From: JAOPZW01 sp036379935
Lineage (GTDB): Bacteria > Actinomycetota > Thermoleophilia > Solirubrobacterales > Solirubrobacteraceae
NCBI GenBank assembly: GCA_036379935.1
Contig: DASVFT010000011.1
Location: 1 to 64,000 of the forward strand
DNA: 64,000 nucleotides
Direction of reading: 5' to 3'
A program made the position numbers and the translations under genes. The notes under the pieces are model-generated. The model ran no database searches and was not told where the DNA came from. It saw only the letters and a program-made list of their open reading frames with translations. Below, one piece after another: positions 8,756-17,234 of the stretch; the stretch's first letter is position 1; each line of letters starts with the position of its first letter.

Positions 8756-9597
8756 GCTTGCCCGACCACGCGTCTTCGCCCGGCGACCTCAGTGGCCGGG
8801 TCGCCGTCGTGACCGGCGCCTCCGGAGTGCTGGGCGGCGCCATGGCCGCGGGCCTGGCCGCCGCCGGTGCTCGAGTCGGCGTCCTGGCCCGCAACCGCGA
8901 GCGCATCGACGGTCAGGTGGCCGCGATCGCGGATCGCGGCGGCGAGGCGCACCCGCTCGTCGCCGACGTCCTCGATCGCGAGCAGCTCGAGGACGCTCGC
9001 GACGAGGCCCTTGCGCGCTGGGGCCGGCTCGACCTGCTCGTGAACGCGGCCGGAGGCAACGTCGCCGAGGCGGTGCTCCCGCCCGAAGCCGACCTGTTCT
9101 CGCTCTCGGTCGACGCCTTCCGCGCCGTCGTCGAGCTCAACGCCTTCGGAACGCTGCTCCCCTGCCAGGTCTTCGGGCCCGCGCTCGCCCGCAGCGCGGC
9201 GGGCGAGGGCAGCGCCGTGATCGTGAACGTCAGCTCGATGACCGCGCAGCGCGCGCTCACGCGCGTCGGCGGCTATTCCGCGGCGAAGGCGGCCGTCGAG
9301 GCCCTCACGCGCTGGCTGGCGGTCGAGGCGGCGGCGCGCTACGGCGATCGCCTGCGCGTCAACGCCATCGCTCCCGGCTTCTTCATGGGCGAGCAGAACC
9401 GGCGCCTTCTCGTGGAGGAGGACGGCACCCTCACCGCGCGCGGGCGCACCATCGTGGAGCGCACGCCGATGGGCCGCTTCGGCGAGCCCAGCGAGCTGAT
9501 CGGAACGCTGCTGTGGCTCTGTGGCGAGGGCTCGTCGTTCGTGACCGGCGCGGTGATACCGGTCGACGGGGGATTCGGCGCGTCGGGCGGTCTCTGA
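8752..9597 (+). CDS. SDR oxidoreductase, D-mannonate oxidoreductase (fructuronate reductase) like
   Basis: A 281-residue classical short-chain dehydrogenase. It has the Rossmann motif TGASGVLGG (about 22-30), LVNAAGGN for the adenine pocket, catalytic Ser in NVSSM, and Tyr and Lys in GGYSAAKAAVE. The C terminus PGFFMGEQNRRLL, then TPMGRFGEPSELIGTLLWL and PVDGGFGASGG closely follows the SDR-type fructuronate reductases (YjmF/UxuB-like), which interconvert fructuronate and mannonate with NAD(P)H. It is translationally coupled to the M24 fusion gene (ATGA) and is the last gene before a 141-base spacer. Substrate assignment is by family resemblance and context. Confidence 0.85.
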   Translation: MSLPDHASSPGDLSGRVAVVTGASGVLGGAMAAGLAAAGARVGVLARNRERIDGQVAAIADRGGEAHPLVADVLDREQLEDARDEALARWGRLDLLVNAAGGNVAEAVLPPEADLFSLSVDAFRAVVELNAFGTLLPCQVFGPALARSAAGEGSAVIVNVSSMTAQRALTRVGGYSAAKAAVEALTRWLAVEAAARYGDRLRVNAIAPGFFMGEQNRRLLVEEDGTLTARGRTIVERTPMGRFGEPSELIGTLLWLCGEGSSFVTGAVIPVDGGFGASGGL

Positions 9598-9710
9598 GCA
9601 GCGGTGCTCCCGCGGAACTCCGGGGGTGCTTCGTTCTGCTGAATGGAACGGCGAGCGCCACAGGTTGACGCGCGTGGCGAGCGCACCGAAGCTGCTCCAC
9701 GCCAGTAAAT

Positions 9711-9734
9711 GGAACGCCGTTCCGTATACAGGAA
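9711..9734. promoter_or_regulatory. Candidate IclR operator upstream of the sugar kinase
   Basis: Two overlapping dyads: GGAACGCCGTTCC (9711-9723) and TTCCGTATACAGGAA (9720-9734). The second overlaps the ribosome site AGGA before ATG 9739. AATGGAACG also occurs at 9642-9650. The resemblance to 5350-5365 suggests one regulator, most simply the local IclR protein. Confidence 0.5.
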
Positions 9735-9738
9735 AATC

Positions 9739-10713
9739 ATGGTCCTCACATTGGGAGAAGCGCTGGTCGTAGGGATCCCGCCGAGTCCGGTGGGTCTCGA
9801 TCACGCGGACAGCGTCCGTCTCTCGGTCGGCGGCAGCGAAGTCAACTTCGCGATCGGCCTGGCGCGCCTGAACGTCGACTGCATGTGGATCGGCCGGCTC
9901 GGAGACGATCCGTTCGGGCGGATGGTCAGGGACGCCCTGGACCGCGAGGGTGTGCGGACGGACTGGGTCAAGTCGGACGTCGACCGCCCGACCGGGGTGT
10001 ACTTCCGCGAGTGGCTCGACGACGGCGTTCGCCGTCCCTACTACTACCGCCAGGGCTCTGCCGCTACCGGGCTGTCGGTCTCCGACTGGCCCGACGAGGC
10101 GGTGGGGCAGGCGCGCTGGCTGCACGTGAGCGGCATCACCCCGGCGCTCGGCGCGGCGCCGCGCAAGCTCGTCGAGCGCGCGGTCTCGAGGGCGCGCGAG
10201 GCGGGACTGGACGTCTCGGTGGACCCGAACTTCCGCGCGCCGCTCTGGTCTCACTCGGAGGAGGCGCGCTCCGTGCTCGAGCCGATCGTGCGCGCAAGCA
10301 GCGTCCTGCTGCTCGCCCAGGAGGACTGCCGTGTCCTGTTCGGGAGTGGCGATCCCGAGCTCGTCGCCCGTCGCGCGCACGAATCCGGCGCCGAAACCGT
10401 GGTCGTGAAGCTGGGCGCTGAGGGCGCGTACGCGAGTCGTGGCAACGAGTCCCTGCACCTGCCGGCGGCCGCCTGCGAGCGCGCCGTCGACCCGGTGGGC
10501 GCCGGGGACGGATTCGACGCGGGCTTCGTCGCCGGCATGCTGGGGCGCGGCGACCTGCGTTCGGCGCTGACCATCGGGAACTACGTGGGAGCACGCGCCG
10601 TCGAGGAGCCGATGGAGCACGCCTACCCGACGGCCGGCGAGCTCCCGCCAGAGCTCCAGGACATGCTCACGGCGCCGCCCTCGGAGCTGGCCGCAACGAG
10701 GAGGGGAGCATGA
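9739..10713 (+). CDS. PfkB-family sugar kinase, probable 2-dehydro-3-deoxygluconate kinase
   Basis: A 324-residue ribokinase-type kinase. ATG 9739 is preferred over ATG 9709 because AGGA lies five bases upstream, MVLTLGEALV is the usual start of the family, and the earlier frame would translate through the operator dyads. GGSEVNFAIGLARLN and GRLGDDPFG are the first PfkB signature region. DPVGAGDGFDAGFVAGML (about 256-273) is the second, with the catalytic Asp. FREWLDDGVRRPYYYRQGSA matches KDG kinases. It would turn KDG into KDPG for the aldolase at 5404. It overlaps the dehydratase gene by four bases. Confidence 0.88.
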   Translation: MVLTLGEALVVGIPPSPVGLDHADSVRLSVGGSEVNFAIGLARLNVDCMWIGRLGDDPFGRMVRDALDREGVRTDWVKSDVDRPTGVYFREWLDDGVRRPYYYRQGSAATGLSVSDWPDEAVGQARWLHVSGITPALGAAPRKLVERAVSRAREAGLDVSVDPNFRAPLWSHSEEARSVLEPIVRASSVLLLAQEDCRVLFGSGDPELVARRAHESGAETVVVKLGAEGAYASRGNESLHLPAAACERAVDPVGAGDGFDAGFVAGMLGRGDLRSALTIGNYVGARAVEEPMEHAYPTAGELPPELQDMLTAPPSELAATRRGA

Positions 10714-11927
10714 GGATCACCGGCCTGCGCGCGCGGACGGCGAGCATCCCCGTCAAGGCGCCCACCCGTCATTCCTACGGATCGCCGGGCTACTACTCGC
10801 GCACGATCATCGAGATCTCCACCGACGAGGGGATCACCGGGCTGGGCGAGACGTACGGCACCGTCTCCGCCGACAGCTTCGCGCCGCTGCTTCCGATCCT
10901 GGTCGGCGAGGACCCGCTGAACCTCGAGCGGATCCGCCTGCAGATCAGCCAGCGCGGATACATCTCGCGCCAGCCGATGCTGTCCTCGCCGATCGAGCAG
11001 GCGTGCCTCGACATCTCCGGCAAGCGCTTCGGCGTTCCCGTCCACCAGCTGATCGGCGGCAAGGTTCGCGACCGCGTCCCGCTGGCGGCATACCTCTTCT
11101 ATCGCTACGCCGACGCCGACGGGCGGGGCGCGATCGACTCGCCGGACGAGATGGTGGCGCATGCGCGCGAGCTCGTGGACGAACACGGCTTTCGCAGCCT
11201 CAAGCTCAAGGGCGGCGTCCAGGAGCCCGAGCACGAGGCCCGCACGCTCGAGGCGCTGCGCGCGGCCTTCGGAGCGGACGACTTCAAGCTCCGCTTCGAC
11301 CCGAACGCGATCTGGTCGCCGGCCACGGCCGCGCGCATCGGCGAGCGGCTCCGTGGCCTCGAGCTGGAGTACTACGAAGATCCGGCCTGGGGCCTGAAGG
11401 GCCTGCAGGCGGTCGGGCGCAAGGTGGCGATGCCGATCGCCACCAACATGGCGGTCATCGAGTTCGAGCAACTCGGCGCCGCGGTGGAGCTCGGCGCGAT
11501 CGACGTGATCCTCTCCGACCCGTGGTACTGGGGCGGAATTGTTCACACAAAGGTGCTTGACGCTGTTGCCAAGCACCTCGGCATAGCGGTTGGGATGCAC
11601 AGTGGCATCGAGTTCGGGGTGGGCCTTGCGGTGATGTTGCACACCGCCAGCTCCATGCCCAATCTCGTCCACGCCATCGACTCTCACTACCACCATCTGA
11701 CGGACGACGTCATCACCACGCCTTTTCGGTACGAAGGCGGGTGCATGGCTCCGGCTGACGCCCCTGGTCTGGGCGTGGAGCTCGACGAGGACAAGATGGA
11801 GCGGTACGTCGAGATGAACGAGGAGCTGCGCCGTGGCGCGCTGCCGGGACACGCCACGGAGGACTACTACAGCTATCCGACCGACCCCACACGACCGGAT
11901 TGGTATCCGATCGTGCCGATGTGGTGA
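10710..11927 (+). CDS. Enolase-superfamily acid-sugar dehydratase, glucarate dehydratase-like
   Basis: A 405-residue enolase-superfamily enzyme with an N-terminal capping domain and a modified TIM barrel. The catalytic KxK pair is Lys165/Lys167 (LKLKGG). Metal ligands are probably Asp197 (RFDPNAIW), Glu223 (YYEDPAWG) and Asn246 (ATNMAV); His297 lies in GMHSG. Asn as third ligand and the KLKGGVQEPEHEARTLEAL stretch point to the glucarate dehydratase subgroup rather than mannonate dehydratase. The kinase/aldolase context also allows a dehydratase that makes 2-keto-3-deoxygluconate from an aldonate. The enzyme removes water from an aldonate or aldarate. It is coupled to the kinase by an ATGA overlap. 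Confidence 0.87.
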   Translation: MRITGLRARTASIPVKAPTRHSYGSPGYYSRTIIEISTDEGITGLGETYGTVSADSFAPLLPILVGEDPLNLERIRLQISQRGYISRQPMLSSPIEQACLDISGKRFGVPVHQLIGGKVRDRVPLAAYLFYRYADADGRGAIDSPDEMVAHARELVDEHGFRSLKLKGGVQEPEHEARTLEALRAAFGADDFKLRFDPNAIWSPATAARIGERLRGLELEYYEDPAWGLKGLQAVGRKVAMPIATNMAVIEFEQLGAAVELGAIDVILSDPWYWGGIVHTKVLDAVAKHLGIAVGMHSGIEFGVGLAVMLHTASSMPNLVHAIDSHYHHLTDDVITTPFRYEGGCMAPADAPGLGVELDEDKMERYVEMNEELRRGALPGHATEDYYSYPTDPTRPDWYPIVPMW

Positions 11928-11966
11928 CGGGCATTTACAGATAACCGGCTAGAGGAGGAGAGAAGG

Positions 11967-12980
11967 GTGCAGATCAACAAGAGGCGACGCGGTCGCCTGG
12001 CAATCGTGGCGATGAGCCTGCTCGTGGTGAGCATGCTGGCTGCTGCCTGTGGCTCGAGCTCGAGCTCGACCAGCAGCGGCACGACGACGACGCCCGCCAA
12101 GAAGAAGGCCTACCGGGTGACCCTGATCGTGGGCATCACCAACAACCCGTTCTACACGAGCATGGCGCGGGGCGCGCAGGCCGCGGCGAAGGAGCTCGGC
12201 GTGACCCTCGACGTCCAGGGTGCGACCGAGTTCAGCCCTTCGGCCGAGACGCCGATCATCAACGCCGTGATCGCCAAGAAGCCGGACGGCATCGTCCTCG
12301 TCCCCACCGACGCCAAGGCGATCGACCCGCTGGCCAAGCAGGCCAGTGCCGCGGGCATCACGATCGCGACCGCCGACATCGACGTCGCGACACCGAGCTC
12401 GCGGATCGCCTTCTTCGCGTCCGACAACGAGGTCGGCGGCCAGATGGCGGGCAAGCAGCTCATCAAGGACACCGGCGGGAAGGGCAAGGTCTTCGTGCTC
12501 GCCGACGCCCCCAACGTGCCGACCGGCGTCGCCCGTGTCAACGGCTTCAAGGAGGCGATCAAGGGCAGCGGGCTGAAGATGCTGCCGGTCCAGTACTCCG
12601 ATGAGCAGCAGGGCAAGGGCACGTCCGTGGTGGACGCCGTGCTGCAGGGCAACCCCGACCTCGCCGGGATCTTCGCGGAGGACACGATCAACGGCCAGGC
12701 GACCGCCGTCTCGCTGCAGAACGCGCACAAGGTCGGCAAGGTCAAGGCCGTGGCCTTCGACGCCAGCCCCAGCGAAGTGGTGGCGCTCCGCAAGGGCATC
12801 TTCTCGGCGCTGATCGGCCAGAAGCCCTACCTGATGGGCGACCAGGCCGTCCGCGCGATCGTCGAACATCTCAACGGCGACAAGACGAAGTGGCACGGTC
12901 AGAAGATCGACACCGGGTTTCAGGTCATCACCAAGGACAACATGGACGACCCGGACGTCTCCAAGTTCATCTACAGGTAG
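11967..12980 (+). CDS. Sugar ABC transporter substrate-binding lipoprotein (ribose type)
   Basis: A 337-residue lipoprotein with a basic start (QINKRRRGR), a hydrophobic stretch and the lipobox LAAACG at about residues 25-30, followed by a Ser-rich linker. The mature part is a type I periplasmic-binding fold: LIVGITNNPFYTSMARGAQA opens lobe one, and KKPDGIVLVPTDAKAIDPLA is typical of RbsB-like proteins. The start is GTG 11967, with a purine-rich ribosome site of several GGAG-type repeats just before it. It sits downstream of the dehydratase, so the ligand is likely a sugar or sugar acid of this pathway. It is followed by a strong hairpin that may protect its mRNA. Confidence 0.9.
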   Translation: MQINKRRRGRLAIVAMSLLVVSMLAAACGSSSSSTSSGTTTTPAKKKAYRVTLIVGITNNPFYTSMARGAQAAAKELGVTLDVQGATEFSPSAETPIINAVIAKKPDGIVLVPTDAKAIDPLAKQASAAGITIATADIDVATPSSRIAFFASDNEVGGQMAGKQLIKDTGGKGKVFVLADAPNVPTGVARVNGFKEAIKGSGLKMLPVQYSDEQQGKGTSVVDAVLQGNPDLAGIFAEDTINGQATAVSLQNAHKVGKVKAVAFDASPSEVVALRKGIFSALIGQKPYLMGDQAVRAIVEHLNGDKTKWHGQKIDTGFQVITKDNMDDPDVSKFIYR

Positions 12981-12989
12981 GACGCGCAA

Positions 12990-13017
12990 GGAGGCCGGCC
13001 GACATCGGCCGGCCTCC
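12990..13017. terminator. Strong intercistronic hairpin
   Basis: GGAGGCCGGCCGA and its exact reverse complement TCGGCCGGCCTCC are separated by two bases, giving a 13-bp GC-rich stem. It lies between the binding-protein gene and the ABC ATPase gene, with no U tract. A role as attenuator or 3' stabiliser that raises binding-protein yield over the rest of the importer is inferred. Confidence 0.75.
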
Positions 13018-13028
13018 CGCCTTCTCGC

Positions 13029-13835
13029 ATGACGACCACACCATCATCAGAGCCGACCGTCGCGCTTCGCGGAATCCGCAAGAGCTACGGCCACGTCGAC
13101 GCCCTGCGCGGGGTGGACCTCACCGTCTACCCCGGGCAGGTGACGGCGCTCGTGGGGGACAACGGCGCCGGGAAGTCGACGGCGGTCAAGGTGCTCGCCG
13201 GGGCCGTCGTGCCGGACGCCGGCGAGATGCGCATCGACGGCGTTCCCGAGCGCTTCGCCTCGCCGCTCGACGCGCGTGTCAGCGGCATCGAGACCGTCTA
13301 CCAGGACCTCGCGCTGGCGGCCGACCTGGACCCCGCGGCCAACCTCTTCCTGGGCCGCGAGACGTTGCGCGGCGGACCCCTTGGACGCTGGTTTCGCTTC
13401 CTGGACTTCGACGCCATGGAGCGCGAGACCGAGGAGCGCCTGCGCGAGCTGCGCATCGACCTCGGGCGCGGGTCGCGCCGGGCCGTCGACGCCCTCTCCG
13501 GGGGCCAGCGCCAGGCCGTGGCCATCGCGCGTGCGATGTCCTGGAGTCGCAAGCTGCTGATCCTCGACGAGCCGACGGCGGCGCTGGGCGTGCAGCAGAC
13601 CGAGGTCGTGTTCGACCTCATCCGCCATGTCCGCGACCGCGGTCAGGCGGTCCTCGTGATCCTCCACAACATCCCCCAGGTGTTCGAGATCGCGGATCGG
13701 ATCGCCGTCCTGCGCCTGGGTCAGACCGCGGGAGAGTTCGCGACGGCCGACACCTCGATGGGACAGGTCGTGGGGCTCATGACCGGCGTCCAGGTCGGCG
13801 CGCACGACAACGGGGAGAGCCGCCTTGAGCACTGA
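13029..13835 (+). CDS. Sugar ABC transporter ATP-binding protein
   Basis: A 268-residue single-cassette ABC ATPase of the ribose/galactose importer class. Walker A is GDNGAGKST (43-51), the Q-loop is in ETVYQDLALAADLDP, the signature is LSGGQRQ and Walker B is LLILDEP, followed by LHNIPQVFEIADRI with the H-loop His. Unlike RbsA it has only one cassette, as in many actinobacterial importers. It probably acts as a homodimer with the permease at 13825, whose TTG start overlaps its end by 11 bases. It drives uptake of the ligand bound by the lipoprotein at 11967. Confidence 0.92.
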   Translation: MTTTPSSEPTVALRGIRKSYGHVDALRGVDLTVYPGQVTALVGDNGAGKSTAVKVLAGAVVPDAGEMRIDGVPERFASPLDARVSGIETVYQDLALAADLDPAANLFLGRETLRGGPLGRWFRFLDFDAMERETEERLRELRIDLGRGSRRAVDALSGGQRQAVAIARAMSWSRKLLILDEPTAALGVQQTEVVFDLIRHVRDRGQAVLVILHNIPQVFEIADRIAVLRLGQTAGEFATADTSMGQVVGLMTGVQVGAHDNGESRLEH

Positions 13836-14928
13836 GGTCACCGAGCGCGCGCCGGAGCAGCCGGCAGCCCCGGAGCCCGCATGGCACCGGCGCATGGCCG
13901 CGGCCTGGGCGCGAGTCTTCGAGGGGAACCTCTGGATCATCCTCATCCTCGGCGTGATCGTCTGCTTCTTCACGATCACGAGCGGGACCACCTTCCTGGC
14001 GACCGGCAACGCGCGCAACATCGCCCTCGACACGTCCGAGGTGCTGCTGCTGACGATCGGCCAGACGTTCGTGCTGATCACGGCCGGCGTCGACCTGTCC
14101 GTCGGCTCGGTCCTCGTCTTCTCGGGAGTCGTGGCCGCCAAGGTGATGGTCGCCATCGCGGGCAAGCCGACGACGACCGGAGTCGTGGGCGAGAGCGCCA
14201 CGACCGTGGTCGGTCCCAGCGGGCACGTCGGGCTGGCGATCGTCGCCGGGCTCCTGGCCGGGCTCGTGGCCGGCACGGCGTGGGGCGTGTTCAACGGATG
14301 GGCCGTCTCGCGACTGAAGATCCCACCGCTGATCGTCACGCTGGGCACCTTCGGGATGGCCCTCGGCGTGGCCAACCTGCTGACCAACGGCGTCGCCGTG
14401 CCCGATGTCCCGACCGAGCTGCAGTCCGCCGTGGGCTCGAGCGACATCGCCGGAGCCATCCCCGTGCCGGTGGCGATCGCCGCCTTCTGCGTGATCGTGG
14501 CCTTCTTCCTGCTGCACCGCAGCCGCTTCGGTCGCCACACCTTCGCGACCGGCTCGAACCCCGAGGCCGCGCGGCGCGCCGGGATCGACGTGAGCGGCCA
14601 TCTTGTGAGGGTCTACGCGATCAGCGGCTTCCTCGCCGGCCTGGCGGGCATGATCGACCTGGCGCGGTTCGACACCATCACGCCGAGCACGCACACCACC
14701 GACAACCTGAACTCGATCGCCGCCGCCGCCATCGGAGGCACGAGCCTGTTCGGTGGGGTGGGCACGATCCTCGGCGGCGTCATCGCCGCCTTCATCCCGG
14801 CGGTTCTGCAGAACGGGCTGGTGATCGAGAACATCCAGCCGTTCTGGCAGCAGGTCCTGGTCGGGGCGATCATCATCGTCGCCGTCTACGTCGACCAGTG
14901 GCGCCGTCGCCGGCGCAGCTCCAAGTAA
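13825..14928 (+). CDS. Sugar ABC transporter permease (RbsC type)
   Basis: A 367-residue inner-membrane permease of the BPD_transp_2 family with roughly ten hydrophobic segments. The first starts at about residue 35 (GNLWIILILGVIVCFFTI). Family motifs include LITAGVDLSVGSVL, the conserved LIVTLGTFGMALG, and ATGSNPEAARRAGIDV, which faces the ATPase. An insertion after the third segment (KPTTTGVVGESATTVVG) is longer than in RbsC. The start is TTG 13825, overlapping the ATPase gene. It ends 21 bases before the aminotransferase start. Confidence 0.92.
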   Translation: MSTEVTERAPEQPAAPEPAWHRRMAAAWARVFEGNLWIILILGVIVCFFTITSGTTFLATGNARNIALDTSEVLLLTIGQTFVLITAGVDLSVGSVLVFSGVVAAKVMVAIAGKPTTTGVVGESATTVVGPSGHVGLAIVAGLLAGLVAGTAWGVFNGWAVSRLKIPPLIVTLGTFGMALGVANLLTNGVAVPDVPTELQSAVGSSDIAGAIPVPVAIAAFCVIVAFFLLHRSRFGRHTFATGSNPEAARRAGIDVSGHLVRVYAISGFLAGLAGMIDLARFDTITPSTHTTDNLNSIAAAAIGGTSLFGGVGTILGGVIAAFIPAVLQNGLVIENIQPFWQQVLVGAIIIVAVYVDQWRRRRRSSK

Positions 14929-14949
14929 GTCAGGAAAGGGAGATTGAAC

Positions 14950-16284
14950 GTGGCTCGCACTATGACCTCCGACCGCCTTGCCACCGACCTGCGCCAGCGC
15001 GCGCTGCGTGTCATGCCGGGCGGCGTGACGGCCGGCGGCCGCTTCAACCCGGTGATCGGACGGTCGTACTACTTCGATCGCGGCGACGGGGCACGCCTGT
15101 GGGACGTGGACGGCAACGAGTACCTGGACTACAGCTCGTCCAACGGCGCCTCGATGCTCGGGCACAACCATCCGAAGATCGCCGAGGCCGTCCGCGAAGG
15201 ACTGGCCCGGGGGACGATGTGCACGCAGGAGACCCGCGAGCACGTCGAGCTCTGCGAGCGCATCTGCGACGTCATCGCCTCCGCCGAGAAGGTCCGGCTG
15301 TCGAACACCGGCACCGAGGCGACGATGGCGGCACTGCGGATCGCGCGCGCGGCCACCGGCCGCGAGAAGGTCCTGAAGTTCGACGGGCACTTCCACGGCA
15401 TGCACGACTACGTGCTCTTCAACTGCCACACCCCCGAGACGGCGATGGCCGACGCGGAGATCGCGTCCTTCCCGGACAGCGCCGGGATACCGCAGCACCA
15501 GGGCGATCTGCTCGTGAACGTGCCGTTCAACGACACCGACGCCCTCGTCGCGGCGCTCGATCGCCACGCCGACGAGCTCGCCTGCGTGATCCTCGAGCCG
15601 ATCTCCTACAACCTCGGATGCGTGCCGGCCGACCGCGACTTCCTGGCTCGCCTCCGCGAGGAGACGCGCAAGCGCGAAATCGTCCTCATCTTCGACGAGG
15701 TCCTCAGCGGCTTCAGGATGGGGCTGGGCGGCGCTCAGGAGCACCTCGGCGTCGAGCCCGACCTCTCCACGTGGGCGAAGGCGCTCGGCGCCGGGTGGCC
15801 GATCGCGGCCATCACCGGCACCGCCGAGGTGATGGACGTCCTGGGGCCGGTCGGCAGCGTCGTCGTCAGCGGCACCTACACCGGGCAGCTGTGCACCGTG
15901 ATGGCCGCCCTGGCCGCGCTCGACGTCATGTCCGAGCCGGGGTTCTACGAGCGGCTGAACGCCACCGCCGGCCGGCTGTACGCGGGCCTCGAGGCACTGA
16001 TGGGCCAGCACGGCATCGTCGGCCGCGTGCAGGGGATCGGCGCACGCTTCGGCTTGTACTTCGGCGTCAGCGATCCGGTGCGCAACTACCAGCAGGCCAC
16101 CGCGTTCGACCCCGCGATCAACAACCGCTTCCTGAAGGGCTGCGTGGAGCGCGGCCTGCACTTCCACGACTTCGGGACCAAGATGGCCCCGATGCACTAC
16201 GGGACGACGGCCGCGCACACCGACGAGGACATCGATCTCACGCTGGAGCGCGTCGACGCGATCTTCGCCGGCCTGCGCGCCTAA
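14950..16284 (+). CDS. Class III aminotransferase, glutamate-1-semialdehyde aminomutase-like
   Basis: A 444-residue PLP enzyme of the GSA-aminomutase/omega-transaminase group. VMPGGVTAGGRFNPV is the typical N terminus. SNTGTEATMAALRIARAATG binds the PLP phosphate, LIFDEVLSGFRMG holds the Asp contacting the ring nitrogen, and Lys277 in WAKALGAGWP is the Schiff-base lysine. GTG 14950 is chosen because AAAGGGAG ends seven bases before it; TTG 14944 would sit too close. A true HemL is usually placed among haem genes. Here it follows a sugar importer, so a catabolic transaminase acting on an amino or keto sugar-acid derivative is more likely. The substrate is unknown. Confidence 0.85.
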   Translation: MARTMTSDRLATDLRQRALRVMPGGVTAGGRFNPVIGRSYYFDRGDGARLWDVDGNEYLDYSSSNGASMLGHNHPKIAEAVREGLARGTMCTQETREHVELCERICDVIASAEKVRLSNTGTEATMAALRIARAATGREKVLKFDGHFHGMHDYVLFNCHTPETAMADAEIASFPDSAGIPQHQGDLLVNVPFNDTDALVAALDRHADELACVILEPISYNLGCVPADRDFLARLREETRKREIVLIFDEVLSGFRMGLGGAQEHLGVEPDLSTWAKALGAGWPIAAITGTAEVMDVLGPVGSVVVSGTYTGQLCTVMAALAALDVMSEPGFYERLNATAGRLYAGLEALMGQHGIVGRVQGIGARFGLYFGVSDPVRNYQQATAFDPAINNRFLKGCVERGLHFHDFGTKMAPMHYGTTAAHTDEDIDLTLERVDAIFAGLRA

Positions 16285-16354
16285 GGTCCCTCGCTCACCG
16301 CCGGGCGTGGGAGAGGGCCAGCGCGTCGCTGCGCAGGCGGACGAGGCGCACGCC

Positions 16355-17182
16355 TCAGATCGACTTGACCGGGTTGCGCAGCACGCCGATGCCCTCGACC
16401 TCGGTCTCGACCACGTCGCCGGCCGCTAGGTAGCGCGGCGGGTCCATGAACGCGCCGCAGCCCCACGGCGTGCCGGTCAGGATCACGTCGCCGGGCTCGA
16501 GCGTGAAGGAGTGCGAGCAGAACGCGATCAGCTCGGCGATGCCGAACAGCATCTCGGCGGTCGACGAGTCCTGGACCGTCTCGCCGTTGACCCGTGTGCG
16601 CAGCGCGGCCGCCTGGCCGTCGATGTCGTCGCGGCCGACCACGACCGGGCCGAGCGGGCAGAAGGTGTCGAGGCTCTTGCCCCGCACCCATTGGCCGTCG
16701 GAGAACTGGAGGTCGCGAGCCGAGACGTCGTTGGCGACCGTGTACCCGAACACCGACTCGAGCGCCGCCTCGCGCCGGACGCGGCGGGTGCGGCGCCCGA
16801 TCACGACCGCGAGCTCGACCTCCCAGTCGACCTGCTGGGTCACCGTCGCGTCGATGCGGATCGGCTCCTCGGGACCGATGACGGCGGTGCGCAGCTTGGC
16901 GAACACGAGCGGGCGCTCGGGCTGCGCCGAGCCGGTCTCGCGGATGTGGTCGAGGTAGTTCAGGCCGATCGCGACGATGGTGACCGGTCGCAGGGGAGCG
17001 AGCAGGCGCGCGCCGGCCGCGGCCGGCGCGCCGGGCTCCAGCGCGCGGTCGCGCTCGGCCTCGGGCAGCGCCAGCACGTCGCTGAGCGAGCGGCCGGAGC
17101 CTCCGCGCGCGAGCGCGAAGCCTCCGTCCTGCTCCACGGCGACATGAGGCGAGCCGTCGATGTCCAGCGTTGCGTAGCGCAC
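16355..17182 (-). CDS. Fumarylacetoacetate hydrolase family protein
   Basis: A 275-residue FAH-family enzyme. The catalytic domain has AIGLNYLDHIRETG, the metal-binding acidic cluster around DWEVELAVVIG, NDVSARDLQ, GKSLDTFCPLGP, and GTPWGCGAFMDPP near the end. Such enzymes cleave C-C bonds in diketo acids or decarboxylate/tautomerise oxaloacetate-like compounds, and several serve sugar-acid degradation. GTG 17182 is favoured by AAGGA six bases upstream. It is divergent from a GntR/FCD regulator around a perfect TGGT-N3-ACCA site, so it is the likely main target of that regulator. It converges with the aminotransferase. Confidence 0.9.
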   Translation of the reverse strand: MRYATLDIDGSPHVAVEQDGGFALARGGSGRSLSDVLALPEAERDRALEPGAPAAAGARLLAPLRPVTIVAIGLNYLDHIRETGSAQPERPLVFAKLRTAVIGPEEPIRIDATVTQQVDWEVELAVVIGRRTRRVRREAALESVFGYTVANDVSARDLQFSDGQWVRGKSLDTFCPLGPVVVGRDDIDGQAAALRTRVNGETVQDSSTAEMLFGIAELIAFCSHSFTLEPGDVILTGTPWGCGAFMDPPRYLAAGDVVETEVEGIGVLRNPVKSI

Positions 17183-17208
17183 GCACCGTCCTTCGTGCCG
17201 GGGGAAAT

Positions 17209-17219
17209 TGGTAAGACCA
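17209..17219. promoter_or_regulatory. GntR/FCD-type operator TGGTAAGACCA
   Basis: Perfect inverted repeat TGGT-AAG-ACCA, extended by AAT on the left and GTT on the right. This is the classic operator form for FadR-subfamily GntR regulators. It lies 26 bases upstream of one start and 15 bases upstream of the GntR ATG. Confidence 0.75.
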
Positions 17220-17234
17220 GTTATCCTAGCCGCG

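Noticed and set aside
9665..9670. TTGACG as -35 box of the sugar kinase promoter
   Set aside because: No plausible -10 box lies 16-18 bases downstream.
8659..10620. Long minus-strand open frame over the SDR and kinase genes
   Set aside because: No recognisable domain; plus-strand genes explain the coding signal.
13777..16218. Very long minus-strand open frame opposite the importer and aminotransferase genes
   Set aside because: Composition is Arg/Gly/His-rich without family motifs; it is the antisense shadow of three well-supported plus-strand genes in GC-rich DNA.
14950..16284. HemL (tetrapyrrole biosynthesis)
   Set aside because: Family resemblance exists, but the gene follows a sugar importer and no haem gene is nearby.
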